Assembly: GCA_964352675.1 (NCBI GenBank)
Contig: CAYGSN010000025.1
Coordinates: 1 to 27,933, forward strand
DNA from: CAYGSN01 sp964352675
GTDB taxonomy: Bacteria > Pseudomonadota > Alphaproteobacteria > Micavibrionales > Micavibrionaceae
Direction of reading: 5' to 3'
Length of the DNA stretch: 27,933 nucleotides
Shown here: one piece after another, positions 8,095 through 15,134 of the stretch
How the letters are laid out: the number at the start of each line of letters is the position of its first letter
Numbering within the stretch: the first letter of the stretch is position 1
Notes under the pieces: model-generated
Told to the model about the DNA's origin: nothing
Database searches by the model: none
What the model saw: only the letters and a program-made list of their open reading frames with translations
Made by a program: the position numbers and the translations under genes

Positions 8095-9810
8095 TTAAGC
8101 CGCGATTGCATCCACCTCGTCTTCATCATTTTGAGGTATTTCCTCTTTTATGTCAGGGTCAATGGCAGGAAACTGCATTGCTTCTGGTATCCAGAACATT
8201 GCCTTGAATTCATCCGCGCTTGGGGCTTCAAGGGTGAGAACATGTGCAAAATGCTTTGCCATAGCCTCAACCAACTCCCCTTTCTTATAGCCCTGCCCGT
8301 TTCCGAACTTTAAAGAACATCCCGCTTGATTGATAATGGCGGAAAGCTGTTCCTTATTACGGCGTTTCAAAAACGCTTCATCTGGTCGCCAATTCTCGCG
8401 CATATCAACTCTCAAAGCCTGTGCCACATGATTGGAAACGCTATCCTCAAGAGTATCGAGCGTATCAAGATAGGTTGTTCCAAATTCCAAGGCTTCCAAT
8501 GTGAGGGCAATGTCTTCTAACTGTTCATCCGACAAGGATTGAACTGCATAATAGGCTTCCTGAACATCGTACTGGAATAGATATTTCACATCTTGCCATG
8601 TCGGGCTGTCCTCGGTTTTGCCAAAATATCCAAGAAGAACCCCTGCTTTTGCATTGATAGCGTCCAATGAGGGCGAAAGCGATGCTCCATCATCAAAATA
8701 GCGCAAGGCAGGATGCTCGGTAAACGTGGCAAGCTTCTTGGCAACCAAGATTTCTTTGGCTTTTCTGGGATTGCCTATCAAAGCATTTTGAACAGCAACG
8801 GCCTTGTGCATATTCATATAGCGTACCAAAGGCCTGCCGTATGTGGCTTTAGATTTTGGTTTTAAAGCCACCACATTGGATTCATCGATTTCGGGCTTGA
8901 TAAGTCCTTTATGGATTTCAACCTCACCATTGGGGCGAATATTGACGATAACACCGCCTGTTTTTTCATCCTCGGCCTTTTGATACTGCCATGATGAAAA
9001 ATACCCCTCTTCCAGTTCAGCCCAATCATAGCTTTGAGAAAATTCATCAACCAGTTTTTCAGCCGCTTGTCTTTGCAGTTCTTCAAATTGCTCGACATCG
9101 TTGAAATAGGTTGTTTTATCCTCTGCCAAAAGGTCGGAGGTGTAATCGCCGGTGTAAAGGGACGTATCAAAGATTGCCAAAGCGACATTGGGCTTTTCAT
9201 CCAAAATAGCATCTTTAATATCTTCTGGGCTATTGCACCACCCTCTTAAAACCCGATCTAAAATCGCGTTTTGTTCATCATGCGATGCAAGCGCAAAGCT
9301 TTCGGCTTGGGCAAGATTGATTTGACCATCGATTAGGGCTTGGGTGACATCTTCGCTTAATTCCAAAAGCATCAAGCGTCTGCGAATTGTGCTTGTGGTC
9401 AGCCCTGTCTGACTTTCAATGACACTGAGTTTTTCACCGTCTTTAATCAGCGTTGCAATGGCCTGGGCTTCTTCCAACGGGCTTAGATTTTCACGTTGGA
9501 CATTTTCAACTGTTGCCATGCGTAGGATATCGTCTTCGCTTAATCCTTCTTTGATTTCGACATTTACCGGAAAATCGGCTTCAATCTCGCCACGCTCCAA
9601 TAGCATATTGAGAGCGCGAAAGCGTCTTTCACCGCAAATAATGGTATGTTTTGCGCGTTTGGAAGTGGGCGCGGACACAATCAGGTTTTGAAGCAAGCCA
9701 TCATTTTTAATGGATTGCGCCAGTCCTTCGATTGATTTTTCATCAAAGCCTTTGCGGGGATTGTCCTTTGAGGTTTTGATTTGGCTAAGTTTAAGAATTT
9801 GAGTGCTCAT
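8095..9810 (-). CDS. parB: ParB-family partition/nucleoid-occlusion-like protein, large plasmid type
   Basis: 571 aa from the ATG at 9810, preceded by GGAGC at 8 nt; a longer frame upstream lacks a site. Residues 1-115 hold the ParB/Srx domain with the CTP-binding box GERRFRA (60-66) and ENVQRENLSPLEEA (102-115). A helix-turn-helix (SVIESQTGLTTSTIRRRLML) covers about 128-147. The remaining 400 residues are much longer than in chromosomal ParB (about 300 aa) and end in an acidic tail. Such long ParB proteins are typical of alphaproteobacterial ICE/plasmid backbones. No ParA partner lies in this window, so its role in partition cannot be confirmed; it might instead regulate plasmid genes. Terminated by the hairpin at 8059-8090. 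Confidence 0.88.
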   Translation of the reverse strand: MSTQILKLSQIKTSKDNPRKGFDEKSIEGLAQSIKNDGLLQNLIVSAPTSKRAKHTIICGERRFRALNMLLERGEIEADFPVNVEIKEGLSEDDILRMATVENVQRENLSPLEEAQAIATLIKDGEKLSVIESQTGLTTSTIRRRLMLLELSEDVTQALIDGQINLAQAESFALASHDEQNAILDRVLRGWCNSPEDIKDAILDEKPNVALAIFDTSLYTGDYTSDLLAEDKTTYFNDVEQFEELQRQAAEKLVDEFSQSYDWAELEEGYFSSWQYQKAEDEKTGGVIVNIRPNGEVEIHKGLIKPEIDESNVVALKPKSKATYGRPLVRYMNMHKAVAVQNALIGNPRKAKEILVAKKLATFTEHPALRYFDDGASLSPSLDAINAKAGVLLGYFGKTEDSPTWQDVKYLFQYDVQEAYYAVQSLSDEQLEDIALTLEALEFGTTYLDTLDTLEDSVSNHVAQALRVDMRENWRPDEAFLKRRNKEQLSAIINQAGCSLKFGNGQGYKKGELVEAMAKHFAHVLTLEAPSADEFKAMFWIPEAMQFPAIDPDIKEEIPQNDEDEVDAIAA

Positions 9811-9842
9811 AATATCAGCTCCTTTTTTGCTGTTTTTAAAGT

Positions 9843-9886
9843 GATGCGGGATTGCATCATCGAAGCCACTCCTCTCGAATGGCTTC
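9843..9886. promoter_or_regulatory. Two stem-loops in the parB leader
   Basis: GATGC/GCATC (9843-9847, 9854-9858) and GAAGCCA/TGGCTTC (9862-9868, 9880-9886), both perfect, in the 94-nt gap between the DUF6876 gene and parB. Part of a pattern of hairpin leaders in this backbone. Confidence 0.45.
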
Positions 9887-9904
9887 TGTGATGCCATCGG
9901 CGCT

Positions 9905-10294
9905 TTAATATTCACTCGGGAGAAACAGGGTTTTATTCTGAAAATAAAAACGGATGGTTTTCAGCGGAAAATCGGTGAAAGGAATTTTCTCACTATAAAG
10001 CTCGTTCTCATTGCCATCGGTGCAAATGAGCGTTGCCCCCTCCCCTTCACTATTGAGATTTAAATCCCAAACGCAGAACTCTTCACCTTGAAGTTTGGAC
10101 ATACTGGCATGACAGCCCATGATTTTATCAATCAGCCAATAGGCTTCGGCTTTTTCAGCGACATATTGCGCGCCATCGGTATAGAGAAATTGACGAAACA
10201 GGCTATGCCGATACCAAGTTTCACTGCCTGTGAATTGGATTAAATCCTCCTTGCGAAGTGATGATTTTTTGCTGTGGTTTGTTGTTTGGCTCAT
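9905..10294 (-). CDS. DUF6876 family protein
   Basis: 129 aa from the ATG at 10294 (AAAGGA 6 nt upstream; the ATG at 10300 would leave no spacing). The core FTGSETWYRHSLFRQFLYTD, GAQYVAEKAEAYWLID, EEFCVWDLNL, LICTDGNEN and the C-terminal IPFTDFPL...LPSEY match the DUF6876 family, small proteins of unknown function common in alphaproteobacterial mobile elements, often near parB and ardC-like genes. No catalytic motif is evident. It is followed by parB at 94 nt on the same strand. Its leader begins with a strong 11-bp hairpin directly before the ribosome site. Confidence 0.82.
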   Translation of the reverse strand: MSQTTNHSKKSSLRKEDLIQFTGSETWYRHSLFRQFLYTDGAQYVAEKAEAYWLIDKIMGCHASMSKLQGEEFCVWDLNLNSEGEGATLICTDGNENELYSEKIPFTDFPLKTIRFYFQNKTLFLPSEY

Positions 10295-10317
10295 ATCCAT
10301 TCCTTTCTTTTTAAATA

Positions 10318-10347
10318 TCGCCCCGAAACATACTTTTTTCGGGGCGA
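10318..10347. promoter_or_regulatory. Strong hairpin immediately before the DUF6876 ribosome site
   Basis: TCGCCCCGAAA (10318-10328) pairs perfectly with TTTCGGGGCGA (10337-10347), 8-nt loop. No T tract follows on the minus strand, so it is not a standard terminator; it may set translation or act when the region is single-stranded. Confidence 0.6.
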
Positions 10348-10603
10348 GCAGGAACGGCGAGCGAAAAGCGGCATGAGCGGTCAAACCCGAATCCTTCGAA
10401 GAAGGACGAAGGGCTAAAAATCGATAAAATTGCGGAAGGTTTGCGAAACGTCAGTTTCGTGAAAGCCGTCATTTTTTCTATTTTTTGGCTTTGGGATTTG
10501 ACGGATCTTGCCAAGACAAAACAGAACTGACACAAGTTTCATTGTTTGGCATCGCTTGACACTTAAAAGCCTTGAAAGCCCTTGCTATCCTTAGTCTTAC
10601 AAA

Positions 10604-10644
10604 GTGTCAAAACGTCAGATGAACCATAACTGACACTTTTGACG
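10604..10644. repeat. Inverted pair of origin-type 14-mers
   Basis: TGACACTTTTGACG at 10631-10644 on the plus strand, identical to 14373-14386. Its near copy TGACGTTTTGACAC lies on the minus strand at 10604-10617. Shared sites at two backbone loci suggest one DNA-binding protein acts at both. Confidence 0.6.
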
Positions 10645-10815
10645 CCACTGGATTACGGGTTTTGAATGCTCATCACGTCCGCGTTAAGGAGTGTCACCCG
10701 AAGGGCCGAAATGTTTTCACTTGAAAGTGGTTCGGGGAGCTTTAGCGAGTAAAGCCTGACCCGTTTTCAAAAAAACGGGTAACGCCCAAATTAACCTATA
10801 GATTAAATTTTTCGG

Positions 10816-10839
10816 ATAAAAATTAACATTTAAGTTAAT
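10816..10839 (-). terminator. Weak AT-rich terminator after hipA
   Basis: Minus strand: ATTAAC-TTAAAT-GTTAAT followed by TTTTA, 12 nt beyond the hipA stop. A stem of only 6 bp, mostly A-T, makes it weak. Confidence 0.4.
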
Positions 10840-10850
10840 CGAAAAACCGC

Positions 10851-12098
10851 TTATGTCGTTCTAAACTTGGATTGTATCAGCACAATATTTTCTGTACTCA
10901 CGCCATATTGATGCGCTAGCTTATCCCACCCGCTTAATGCAGCTTTGGTCTGATCAATGATTTCATCAACACGCTTCGGTGCCAATTTAGCGGCTTCCCC
11001 CAGTTTTTTGAGATCCTCCACTCCAGGATTGCGCCCCTGCCCCATGACCATTGTGCTTTGCTCACCGCCTGGGCCGGAAGAAAACGTGAGATCGTAGGCG
11101 GGTGATAATCTCCAATATCCTTCTTCATCCATCAGATAACTGAAATTTTTGGAGTGATCATCACGATTATGCGCCATAACATTGAAAACGGCGATCTGAA
11201 ACATCTTTTCAGCCTCTCTAACATCACGGGTAAGCATATTTGTCAGCGCAATCAGATCTTCATAATCCAAGGATGGCGATCTGAAATCAGAATGAAGAAG
11301 CCCGCAAGCGCTATGCACATGAAAACGCTGTCTGTCTTCACGATCATAGCGTTTAATCGCAAAATATCCCGGCCCGATTTTAGCTTCAAAAAGATGCACA
11401 TCAGGCATGGATACGCCGGCGGCGCGCGCCATCATTGCATAAGCATATTCAATTGCGCCGGCATCCGGCCCGTCTTGCGTGTTAGGAAACTTTACCATCC
11501 AGGGCGCAAAGCCTGCCGGTAAATCTCCTACGCCATGAATAATCGACGTAAAATCCTTATTCACACCAACCAAAGCTTTGGGTCGCGCACCGCCGGATGA
11601 GCCGTTGATCCTTAATAGTTCTTGTAAAACCTCGCTTGTTTCACCTTCTAAAATCTCTTGCGCCCCGGCCGCAAGCTCATCCAAGCTGACAGTATCACTT
11701 ATCGATGTATCGCTGTGATCTGGTTCGTAAACAAGCGCACCCAAAGCCGTATTCCCGATATGAGACAAACGATCAAGCGGCGATACATCGGAAGGTAGAA
11801 TACCTTGGGAACGGACAAAGCGGTCGAAAAGAAGCCTCCCCCACCCGTCGGGCAGGCTGTCATTAAAAAGCCCGGGCAGACCTTCAAATAAATGCGGATC
11901 AAAACTCTGAAGGCCTGATTTAAGGGGCAACCTTAAAGGCGAAAGCTCAAGGCCAGAGCGTATAAAGGTCGCATCATACTCAAAATAAATTTTGCGATCT
12001 CTAATAGCCAAACGGCCGACTGGTAGCGCTTTTTTCTGAGAATCAGGACCAAAATCAAGGCCGACTTTGATTTCTTTTACGGATGTTATATTTTTCAT
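10851..12098 (-). CDS. hipA: HipA-family serine/threonine kinase toxin
   Basis: 415 aa, close to the family's usual 400-440. HipA kinases cause growth arrest; E. coli HipA phosphorylates GltX. Seen: N-terminal subdomain with LPDGWGRLLFDRF (about 82-94), the Gly-rich loop NGSSGGARPKALV (165-177), the substrate lysine region WMVKFPN (200-206), the catalytic loop AHNRDDHSKNFSYL (309-322) with the Asp and Asn expected for phosphotransfer, and the metal-binding LSPAYDLT (331-338). No obvious inactivating change. The start overlaps the hipB stop (ATGA), so the pair is translationally coupled. Likely a second addiction module of the element, beside parDE. Confidence 0.92.
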   Translation of the reverse strand: MKNITSVKEIKVGLDFGPDSQKKALPVGRLAIRDRKIYFEYDATFIRSGLELSPLRLPLKSGLQSFDPHLFEGLPGLFNDSLPDGWGRLLFDRFVRSQGILPSDVSPLDRLSHIGNTALGALVYEPDHSDTSISDTVSLDELAAGAQEILEGETSEVLQELLRINGSSGGARPKALVGVNKDFTSIIHGVGDLPAGFAPWMVKFPNTQDGPDAGAIEYAYAMMARAAGVSMPDVHLFEAKIGPGYFAIKRYDREDRQRFHVHSACGLLHSDFRSPSLDYEDLIALTNMLTRDVREAEKMFQIAVFNVMAHNRDDHSKNFSYLMDEEGYWRLSPAYDLTFSSGPGGEQSTMVMGQGRNPGVEDLKKLGEAAKLAPKRVDEIIDQTKAALSGWDKLAHQYGVSTENIVLIQSKFRTT

Positions 12099-12400
12099 GT
12101 GTGCCGCGCCCTATGCCTTGTTTGCTTGTCATCGTCTAGAACATCATCAATCGAGGAAAATTCCTCCAAGGCTGGTTCTAAAGTTTCAATGATTTGTTCC
12201 AAATTGCCTAAAATCATTTGAAGTTTGAGATAGGATTCAAGAGAAATAGTGCCTTTTTGCTCAAATTTCCGCAATGTGGGCAGCGGCACACCAGAGCGTT
12301 TTGCAAGATCACTTTGCGTTAAATTCATCTGCAAACGCTTTGCCCGCGTGAAATCCGCCAGTTTATTTTGAGCTTTTGGTACTGTTATAAGTGATACCAT
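12095..12400 (-). CDS. hipB: HipB-type XRE antitoxin/repressor
   Basis: 101 aa. An XRE helix-turn-helix spans about residues 17-70 (RAKRLQMNLTQSDLAKRSGV, PLPTLRKFEQKGTISLESYL), followed by an acidic C-terminus that ends RHRARHT. It neutralises HipA and represses the operon in known pairs. The stop overlaps the hipA start. A 16-bp near-palindrome 33 nt upstream (12433-12448) is a likely operator. Ribosome site weak (AAAGGA about 13 nt away). Confidence 0.88.
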   Translation of the reverse strand: MVSLITVPKAQNKLADFTRAKRLQMNLTQSDLAKRSGVPLPTLRKFEQKGTISLESYLKLQMILGNLEQIIETLEPALEEFSSIDDVLDDDKQTRHRARHT

Positions 12401-12432
12401 TATATTACTTAAATCCTTTTTTGGTCTGTAAC

Positions 12433-12448
12433 TAATATTATAGTATTA
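12433..12448. promoter_or_regulatory. Near-palindromic operator candidate upstream of hipBA
   Basis: TAATATTATAGTATTA, symmetric at 14 of 16 positions, 33 nt before hipB. Position and symmetry fit an XRE-antitoxin autorepression site. Confidence 0.45.
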
Positions 12449-12483
12449 TTTATTAAATTTCTCAAGGCAAATATAAACATGAT

Positions 12484-13899
12484 TTAAAGCTCATTCTTGC
12501 GCTTTTGATCAAGATTATCATTCAGCTCGATGTCATTGGCGCGGCGGATCATGCCCATAACCGACTTATGAAGCTTCAAATCCCCTGATTTTGCGCGATT
12601 AACCATCGTATTGAAGTAAGCGCCGGGCTTCATGACGCGGTTTTCTTCGCGTAAATTGGCCTGATCAGTCAATATCACGCACACGGCGGCCCCAATACGG
12701 CTCAGCGTCATACACGCATGCCCCCAGGAATTTTGAGAAATTCCTAATGTCCGGTTCAAACGATAGGCCGCTTCAACAAAGTCATTGGCGTTCATTGGTC
12801 TTGGCTCGACTGGAAGCTGGGCTTTTAAACGATCACTCGAAATATTTAAGAGTTGTTTTAAGGTAATGTGCTGAAGACCTGTTGAGAGAATGGTAGACTG
12901 TTCTTGTGATGATTCCTCCTCTCGCTCCTGTCTTTTGCTTCTCTCACCTTTTGCACCGATGTCGAATTGACGCTGTGAATGGTCGGCTACTCCTTCTTGA
13001 AGGAAACTTGGCGAAGTCCTACTAATACTTAATTTATTAAGTTGTTTTTTATTTGTATATTTGTAGTGAACGTCATTTGAATCGTCCCTGGGTGAATCTT
13101 TTTCAGACAATTTAGTGTTATTTGCTGTTTTAAGAACCTTCTGATCATGCTCTAGAACTTTTGCACTCAACATCTCATGAAGATGCTTATGCTTATCAAG
13201 AAGCTCTCTAAGGGCAATTAAATCCATATAGGTACGAATGGAAACTGCAATTTTCTCATAGCGGCCGCAAAAATCGATCAGCTCGGCTTCATCAAGGGTA
13301 AAAACATCTATCTCCCCTGCCCCGCTTTCAGCTTCCAACAAAATAGCCCGAATTTGACGACGGTAGTATGAAATCTGGCGTTTTGTTTCCATCCACGCTT
13401 TATCATAGAGCTGTTTTTCGTGCAGTTTATCTTGCAACTCGGACCGAAGGTAAGCCAGAGGCGTTAATTCAGCGCCATAGGCAAAGAGGATTTGCCCTGT
13501 TTCGTCACAGCGCTGACCATAACGGCGATGATTACCGCTATCATGCCATGTTAAGGCGCCGACTTCGAAAAGCTGCTTTTCTAAAATTTGAATCTGGCGT
13601 TCAGAGACACCCATATCAAGAGCTGTTTTGGCCAAAGACTGATAAACGATCGGGCGACTGCCCTCCTCCCAGTCAATATCGCGTGTGAAGCTCATATAAT
13701 AATCAAGCAGCGCGATCATTCTAGGTGAAAAGCCGGCGGCCTTCCCTGCCCTTTTTACCAATAGAAGAAGATCATAACGATTGACGTTTTCTTCTAATCC
13801 GGCAAAGTCTTCGCACTGTTCTAAGGATTGTCTGAGTTTTGGGGAAGCTATGCGCCCTCCCCCCGGCGTGGTCATTTCTGGAAAAATTTGAGTCTGCAT
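12484..13899 (-). CDS. repC: RepC-type plasmid replication initiator
   Basis: 471 aa from the ATG at 13899 (another ATG at 13878; no strong ribosome site at either). The N-terminal 170 residues carry the RepC winged-helix signature: RYDLLLLVKRAGKAAGFSPR, MIALLDYYMSFTRDIDWEEG, YQSLAKTALDMGVSERQIQI, LEKQLFEVGALTWHDSGNHR, RYGQRCDETGQILFAYGAEL. A charged, Ser-rich linker (about 260-330) and a C-terminal domain (about 345-460) follow. In repABC plasmids RepC is the essential initiator, acting close to its own gene. Here repA and repB do not precede it; the upstream 570 bp instead carry a DnaA box, structured RNA and repeats. The linker shows low-complexity E/Q/R residues. Regulation by an antisense RNA is likely by analogy and from the hairpins upstream. 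Confidence 0.9.
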   Translation of the reverse strand: MQTQIFPEMTTPGGGRIASPKLRQSLEQCEDFAGLEENVNRYDLLLLVKRAGKAAGFSPRMIALLDYYMSFTRDIDWEEGSRPIVYQSLAKTALDMGVSERQIQILEKQLFEVGALTWHDSGNHRRYGQRCDETGQILFAYGAELTPLAYLRSELQDKLHEKQLYDKAWMETKRQISYYRRQIRAILLEAESGAGEIDVFTLDEAELIDFCGRYEKIAVSIRTYMDLIALRELLDKHKHLHEMLSAKVLEHDQKVLKTANNTKLSEKDSPRDDSNDVHYKYTNKKQLNKLSISRTSPSFLQEGVADHSQRQFDIGAKGERSKRQEREEESSQEQSTILSTGLQHITLKQLLNISSDRLKAQLPVEPRPMNANDFVEAAYRLNRTLGISQNSWGHACMTLSRIGAAVCVILTDQANLREENRVMKPGAYFNTMVNRAKSGDLKLHKSVMGMIRRANDIELNDNLDQKRKNEL

Positions 13900-13928
13900 A
13901 ATATGATATCGCAAAGTCTATGTATTAC

Positions 13929-13937
13929 TGTGGATAA
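13929..13937 (-). promoter_or_regulatory. Consensus DnaA box
   Basis: TGTGGATAA on the plus strand, i.e. TTATCCACA on the minus strand, an exact match to the DnaA consensus, 30 nt upstream of repC. Confidence 0.7.
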
Positions 13938-13939
13938 GG

Positions 13940-14070
13940 CCGCAAAAAAGGGTTTGCGGAAGTCGATTAAGACTTGCAACCCGATTCGAATAGCGATACC
14001 ATGTAATTAAGAATTTGAGAGAAGGTATCGCCTTCTAAGTTTAAAGACCGCCGCGCCAACGGCGGTTTTT
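13940..14070 (+). ncRNA. Putative structured antisense RNA to the repC leader
   Basis: Consecutive hairpins: CCGCAAA/TTTGCGG (13940-13959), AAGTC/GACTT (13960-13975) and GCGATACC/GGTATCGC (13993-14000 with 14024-14031). GAAGG/CCTTC (14021-14035) would compete with the last. All end at a plus-strand terminator (14048-14070). The strand is opposite to repC, as for the counter-transcribed RNAs that control RepC in repABC plasmids. The 5' end and transcription are not visible from sequence. Confidence 0.4.
14048..14070 (+). terminator. Rho-independent terminator in the repC upstream region
   Basis: CCGCCG-CGCCAA-CGGCGG followed by TTTTT on the plus strand. There is no plus-strand protein gene upstream, which implies a short non-coding transcript. 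Confidence 0.75.
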
Positions 14071-14188
14071 CCTTATCCGGAGAAATTTAAAAGACTGTTG
14101 ATGCGCTCCTTCCTAATAGGTTGTGGTTAAGTGAGGATTTTTGATTCCCCAAGGAAGGGAATCGGAATACTTTGAAGTTATCAGAAAC

Positions 14189-14300
14189 ACGTAACTTACG
14201 CAACCGACACTTTTGACATCCCAAAACGTCAGAATGTAACCTCAACTAAACGCCAATGGCTTGTATAAAGGCTTTGAGGTATATGTAACGTAACTTACGT
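14189..14300. repeat. Two copies of palindrome ACGTAACTTACG
   Basis: Copies at 14189-14200 and 14288-14299, the second extending to a perfect 13-bp palindrome (14288-14300), 99 bp apart, in the putative origin. Candidate initiator or regulator sites. Confidence 0.55.
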
Positions 14301-14474
14301 TTACATTTATGACGCTTATTTACACCATTAGAATGTATAGTGACGTCATATTTTGTAAAGTTACGTCACTTTTGACACTTTTGACGTTATTTTACTGGGT
14401 GACACATTAGACGTTATTTGCTATTTTTTATGTGTGTCAGGGATGTTTAAAACCGTAAGGAGTGTCAAATGTCA
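14205..14474. repeat. Iteron-like TGACAC(N4)GACG repeats
   Basis: Related copies: CGACACTTTTGACAT (14205-14219), CGTCACTTTTGACAC (14364-14378) overlapping TGACACTTTTGACG (14373-14386), TGACACATTAGACG (14400-14413), and GTGTCAAATGTCAC (14461-14474) overlapping the start codon of the next gene. The overlap with that start suggests autoregulation; the copies at 10604-10644 point to a second target. Confidence 0.6.
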
Positions 14475-15116
14475 CAAGTCAGCATAACAGAAGCAGCAAA
14501 AATGGCCGGTGTCAGCCGTGCTACAATTTATAATGACATCAATGCTGGCACTCTATCCTTTGAAACCGGCTCTAAAGATAAGAAGATGATCAATGTTGCA
14601 GAGTTGCAGCGCGTCTACAAAACCCTTAAATCTCCTGACACTATAGATGATTCTAAGGATGTTGAAAAACGTCAGGAGCGTCAATCTAGTGATTCTAATG
14701 GGGCAGGGGGGCAATATGCCGTTCTCCAGGAACGTCTTGAAGCTGAGAAAAAGCGTGTCGAGCATTTAGAGGAAATGCTGAAAAAAGAGCAGGACGAGCG
14801 AAAGCGCGAACGCGAAACAGCCAAACAATTTGAAGAATATATGAAAGAGCAGTTGGCCAATCAGGGTGACAGCATTAAAAATTTCACACGTCTGCTCGAA
14901 GACCAGCGCGGTTCAAAATCGAATGACGACCAATCAGACTTAAAAGAAACGGTTCTGGCTTTGAAAAAGGAGCTCGAAGACCAAAAAGAAGAACAGCGTA
15001 AAAAAGAAGAAGCGCGCCGCGAGGCACTAAAAAAACGTCAGGAAATGGAAAAAAGGCGCCAAGAGCAAGAAGAAGCTGAAAAGAGCAAAGGGATTTTCAA
15101 AAAACTATTTGGATAA
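14469..15116 (+). CDS. KfrA-like DNA-binding protein with long coiled coil
   Basis: 215 aa. Residues 1-50 form a helix-turn-helix (SITEAAKMAGVSRATIYNDI, then LQRVYKTL). From about residue 78 to 207 the sequence is almost wholly charged heptads (Glu/Lys/Arg/Gln), a long coiled coil, ending in KGIFKKLFG. This build is that of KfrA-type plasmid proteins, which bind their own promoter and aid plasmid stability through filament-like coiled coils; homology at sequence level is not proven. TGACAC-type repeats lie just upstream and one overlaps the start, fitting autorepression. AAGGAG stands 4 nt before the ATG. Divergent from repC across the putative origin. Confidence 0.75.
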   Translation: MSQVSITEAAKMAGVSRATIYNDINAGTLSFETGSKDKKMINVAELQRVYKTLKSPDTIDDSKDVEKRQERQSSDSNGAGGQYAVLQERLEAEKKRVEHLEEMLKKEQDERKRERETAKQFEEYMKEQLANQGDSIKNFTRLLEDQRGSKSNDDQSDLKETVLALKKELEDQKEEQRKKEEARREALKKRQEMEKRRQEQEEAEKSKGIFKKLFG

Positions 15117-15134
15117 GCGAGTAGGGCAGGGGGC

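Larger units (their letters stand above)
10348..10850. other. Non-coding control region between DUF6876 and hipA
   Basis: No supported gene. Holds hairpins TCCTTC-GAA-GAAGGA (10392-10406), CGAAAC-GTCA-GTTTCG (10444-10459), GCTTTA/TAAAGC (10739-10755) and ACCCGTTTT-CAAA-AAAACGGGT (10759-10780), plus two TGACAC-type 14-mers in inverted orientation (10604-10617 and 10631-10644) that recur at the origin. A 74-codon frame here is not supported: it overlaps the hairpins and lacks a ribosome site. Confidence 0.6.
13900..14468. other. Putative replication origin (oriV) and repC control region
   Basis: 569 bp without a supported gene between divergent repC and the HTH/coiled-coil gene. It holds a perfect DnaA box, a row of hairpins ending in a plus-strand terminator, two copies of the palindrome ACGTAACTTACG, and several TGACAC-type repeats in an AT-rich stretch. 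The polarity of GGGNAGGG octamers in the window reverses here. Together these are the expected parts of a theta-type origin; replication from here is inferred. Confidence 0.65.

Noticed and set aside
10311..10535. 74-codon minus-strand open frame upstream of the DUF6876 gene
   Set aside because: It overlaps perfect hairpins and the DUF6876 ribosome site, has no ribosome site of its own, and its product looks like translated repeat DNA.
14189..14474. CRISPR-like array suspected from recurring TGACAC/ACGTAA motifs
   Set aside because: Repeat units are short (12-15 bp), vary in orientation and spacing, and have no uniform spacers or cas genes; iteron/operator explanation fits better.
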